64,000 nucleotides of DNA from Siderastrea radians (lineage: Eukaryota > Cnidaria > Anthozoa > Scleractinia > Rhizangiidae), in NCBI GenBank assembly GCA_964017195.1, contig OZ024898.1:9375130-9439129 (forward strand), given 5' to 3'. Positions 61,579 through 64,000 of the stretch are shown in pieces. Within the stretch, counting starts at the first letter, position 1; each line of letters begins with the position of its first letter. The notes under the pieces are model-generated. The model saw nothing but the letters and a program-made list of their open reading frames with translations. It was not told the origin of the DNA and ran no database searches. A program made the translations under genes and the position numbers.

Positions 61579-64000
61579 ATGTCCTCTGACAAAGACGACA
61601 ATGTGGCGGGGCCAAGTGGCCTCGCCAGACGTGAGATCATGTCAATGCTCGGTTTGGACTTAAGTGATTCGGAAGACCATTCCTGTGTGGGACCTTTGAC
61701 GGACAGTGATGATGAGATTTGTCAAGAGGCCTTGAACCAATGGGAACAAAGCGGGGGTGGATTGGATCCCTCTGCGCAAGTTACCTTCCAATTTGACTTA
61801 GAACCTTTTGTGAATCGGAAGAGTGATCGCATGGGGGTACAAGAACGTCATTTCAAGACCCAGTTACGTCAAAGGGGGAACTTGATGCCAGGCCAAAATA
61901 TAACCCAAGCTCTCCAAGATGGATTACGTCGGGCCGTCGATCAAGTGTTAACCACTACCCCCGACCTCCACGATCAAGATCGCCTCTACTTTACAATAGC
62001 CTCCGATCGCCTGCACAATAATTTTCAGGGGTGGGGATTACGTGCAGGTGAATGGCGTCGAGACACAGAACGGGTGGAAGCTCTGTTCCAACGTTTAGCC
62101 CAAGCCCTCAACAGCAACGAACAATTTGAAATGGATGACTCCTTTCAAGTCTCCATCACTCAAGTCCATCATGCTCCTCAAGGTACCGGCAGACCGCGTC
62201 GTGGGAAACCAGGGCATCCTACCATGACCCTGTTGACAACCAACAAACGGTCGGTAATAACCATCACCAACGACGATGACCTCTGCTGTGCCAGAGCCCT
62301 CGTCACCGCCAAAGCTCGCGTGGACCAGCACCCGAAATGGCATTCGATTCGAAAAGGAAGTCAAATCCAGCGAACCCTAGCTCTGGACCTCCAGAATGAA
62401 GCCAAGGTACCCCTCGGTCCTTGCAGCTATGACGCCTTAACGGCTTTCAGCAAGGCCCCATCCCTCACCGGTTACCAGATCCTGTTGGTCGATGCGCAGC
62501 GATCGTTTCACATCACGACGTTTGGTCCCCTTTCTGACAAACAACTGATCCTGTTGCACAACCAAGACCATTACGATGTCATCACCAAATTGCCGGGGTT
62601 TTTCGGGTCCAGTTATGTGTGTGCGGATTGTTGGAAACCCTATGACCATGAGGGACTGCATCGATGCACCAAGACCAAGTTGTGCGGAGCCTGTCGACAG
62701 AAAGATTGTCCAGACTTTCAATATGCTTACCCCCGACACCTGAAAGCCAGTCAACGTTGCGACTCGTGTCATCGGGACTTTTTCGGACCCGCGTGTTTCG
62801 AAGCCCATTCCAGCAAGACCCATGCGGGCAAACCCGTCACGGGCCTCCAGACCTCCGTGTGCTCTCAACGATACCGATGCCCTGACTGTTATCAACAAAA
62901 TGTGGGCTTGTCCCGCATTCAACGTCACCTTTGTTGGCACGTGGATTGCCCTTCTTGTCATCAGTACGTCCACGCCGACAAACACCGTTGTTTCATACAA
63001 AAAGCCCCCAAACCTCAAGACCAAAAGAAGAAGAGAAAGAGGACCCGTCAAAAAGGTCCTCGCGCCAAACGAGGTGCCGCCGCCGCCGCGGAACCCCCTG
63101 CCTCCGAGGACGAGGAAGAGGAGGACGTCCTACCTCCCTTACACGTCTTCTTTGATATCGAAGCCATGCAACCCCAGGAAAAACACATTGCCAATCTCGT
63201 CGTGGCCGAAACCGAAGACAAGGATCAACCCAAGCCTTTCCCAGGTCCCACTTGTATCCGTGACTTTCTGGAATGGTTGGATACCTTGACTCTTCACGAT
63301 ACCCGTCAAGTCAATGTTATCGCTCATAATTTTCAAGGGTACGACGGGTACTTTATCATCCAAGAATACTATGGGGACAACCGCATCGTCCAACAACTCC
63401 GCAACGGGTGTAAACTCTTAGAGATCAAGCATGACCACATCCGGTTCATCGATTCGATGAGTTTCTTCCAGATGCCCCTCTCTGCGTTTCCCAAAACCTT
63501 TGGCTTGACAGAACTCTGCAAAGGGTTCTTCCCCCACAAGTTCAACATACCCGGTGATGAGCATCAACACTACGTGGGCATCCTCCCCTCACGCGATTAC
63601 TACATGCCTGAGGCCATGACACTCGAAGGAAGACAAGCCTTTGAAACCTGGCATCAAGAGCAGCGTGCCAAGAACGTCGTGTTTGACTTTCAGAAAGAAT
63701 TGCTCGCCTATTGTGAATCGGATGTACGACTCCTCAAACAAGGATGTCTGACTTTCAAACGCATGTTTGAAGACTTGACCGGCTTCAATCCCTTCGATCA
63801 CGTCACCATTGCCTCGGCTTGTAATCGAGATTTACGTATGAACCGGATGATCCCCAACAGTATTGCCAGTGAACCCGCCGGTCATAACGGGTGGAGAAAC
63901 AACAACATCAACCACTCCCTCCCAGCCATTCAATGGTTAACCTGGTGCGATCACCAACTACGTCAACGCGCCCTCCAAGATCTTACCCCCGCTGATCTAC
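61579..64000 (+). CDS. Protein-primed DNA polymerase B, 5' part (continues beyond the window)
   Basis: Open from the ATG at 61,579 to the window end (807 codons). The N-terminal about 340 residues are of unassigned function. Cysteine clusters follow at about 347-460 (CADCWKPYDHEGLHRC, CDSCHRDFFGPAC, CPDC, CPSCH), likely zinc fingers, then an acidic linker. The 3'-5' exonuclease shows Exo I (HVFFDIEA, Asp526 and Glu528), Exo II (NVIAHNFQGYD, from Asn579) and Exo III (YCESDVRLL, Asp715). This is the Polinton PolB layout; palm and thumb motifs must lie to the right. No break is seen. Confidence 0.9.
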   Translation, partial: MSSDKDDNVAGPSGLARREIMSMLGLDLSDSEDHSCVGPLTDSDDEICQEALNQWEQSGGGLDPSAQVTFQFDLEPFVNRKSDRMGVQERHFKTQLRQRGNLMPGQNITQALQDGLRRAVDQVLTTTPDLHDQDRLYFTIASDRLHNNFQGWGLRAGEWRRDTERVEALFQRLAQALNSNEQFEMDDSFQVSITQVHHAPQGTGRPRRGKPGHPTMTLLTTNKRSVITITNDDDLCCARALVTAKARVDQHPKWHSIRKGSQIQRTLALDLQNEAKVPLGPCSYDALTAFSKAPSLTGYQILLVDAQRSFHITTFGPLSDKQLILLHNQDHYDVITKLPGFFGSSYVCADCWKPYDHEGLHRCTKTKLCGACRQKDCPDFQYAYPRHLKASQRCDSCHRDFFGPACFEAHSSKTHAGKPVTGLQTSVCSQRYRCPDCYQQNVGLSRIQRHLCWHVDCPSCHQYVHADKHRCFIQKAPKPQDQKKKRKRTRQKGPRAKRGAAAAAEPPASEDEEEEDVLPPLHVFFDIEAMQPQEKHIANLVVAETEDKDQPKPFPGPTCIRDFLEWLDTLTLHDTRQVNVIAHNFQGYDGYFIIQEYYGDNRIVQQLRNGCKLLEIKHDHIRFIDSMSFFQMPLSAFPKTFGLTELCKGFFPHKFNIPGDEHQHYVGILPSRDYYMPEAMTLEGRQAFETWHQEQRAKNVVFDFQKELLAYCESDVRLLKQGCLTFKRMFEDLTGFNPFDHVTIASACNRDLRMNRMIPNSIASEPAGHNGWRNNNINHSLPAIQWLTWCDHQLRQRALQDLTPADL

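Larger units (their letters stand above)
43600..64000. mobile_element. Polinton/Maverick (adintovirus-like) endogenous virus, right end outside the window
   Basis: At least 20.4 kb with the hallmark set of Polintons: protein-primed PolB, chromodomain integrase, adenain-type protease, packaging ATPase and capsid-type protein, plus a PLA2 protein, a two-TM protein and many small basic proteins. Composition is less AT-rich than the host flanks, gene spacing is a few bases, and frames often overlap. None of the core genes in the window carries a stop or frameshift, which suggests recent insertion or selection. Confidence 0.93.

Noticed and set aside
62437..63051. 204-codon minus-strand frame inside PolB
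   Set aside because: Opposite strand of the zinc-finger part of PolB; no domain.
1..64000. CRISPR arrays, bacterial operons or rRNA genes
   Set aside because: None seen; repeats present are microsatellites, transposon arms or segmental duplications.

Overview
The window reads as nuclear DNA of a cnidarian, most likely a stony coral or close anthozoan relative. It has AT-rich intergenic DNA, small phase-1 EGF exons, a PAN/EGF/discoidin extracellular gene, a cluster of nearly intronless rhodopsin-like GPCRs, Penelope-like retroelements and a tRNA-derived SINE. The organism call is inference; no species marker is present.

Host part, 1 to about 43,600. A minus-strand gene runs from a signal-peptide exon (18,102-18,168) through PAN/apple (7,537-7,799), EGF (7,156-7,270), two calcium-binding EGF exons (4,272-4,394 and 3,720-3,842) and the first part of an F5/8C discoidin domain (2,040-2,337). 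All intron phases agree, and it continues off the left edge. A segment of several kb is present twice (10,505-19,445 and 22,372-27,117). The second copy carries a frameshifted signal-peptide exon. Later insertions differ between the copies and can be dated relative to the duplication. Next to these lie GPCR paralogues: one intact (40,738-41,874), one decayed (19,443-20,574), and one cut into two pieces (37,430-37,637 and about 33,985-34,845). Two Penelope-derived elements carry hammerhead ribozyme motifs in inverted arms. Palindromic MITE-like hairpins, a 22-bp TIR element and many microsatellites fill the rest.

Element part, about 43,600 to 64,000 (runs off the right edge). This is a Polinton/Maverick (adintovirus-like) endogenous DNA virus, with every major gene open. 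It encodes three paralogous FYVTL-family proteins, a SLOG-domain protein, a GRF zinc-finger protein, a DDE integrase with chromodomain, several small arginine-rich proteins, a double-jelly-roll-type major capsid candidate, an adenain-type cysteine protease, a Pol III tRNA-like gene, a packaging ATPase, a Gly-rich protein, a two-TM membrane protein, a parvovirus-like phospholipase A2, and the N-terminal and exonuclease parts of a protein-primed DNA polymerase B. The layout suggests replication and integration (PolB, integrase), a plus-strand morphogenesis block (49.8-59.4 kb), and divergent promoters near both sides. The divergent promoter at 61.37-61.55 kb has an inverted copy at 45.14-45.38 kb. 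TATA boxes precede many genes, often inside the upstream reading frame, and CArG, CRE, ETS-like and E-box motifs sit upstream of the leftmost gene. The left terminal repeat could not be delimited, because the right end of the element is outside the window.
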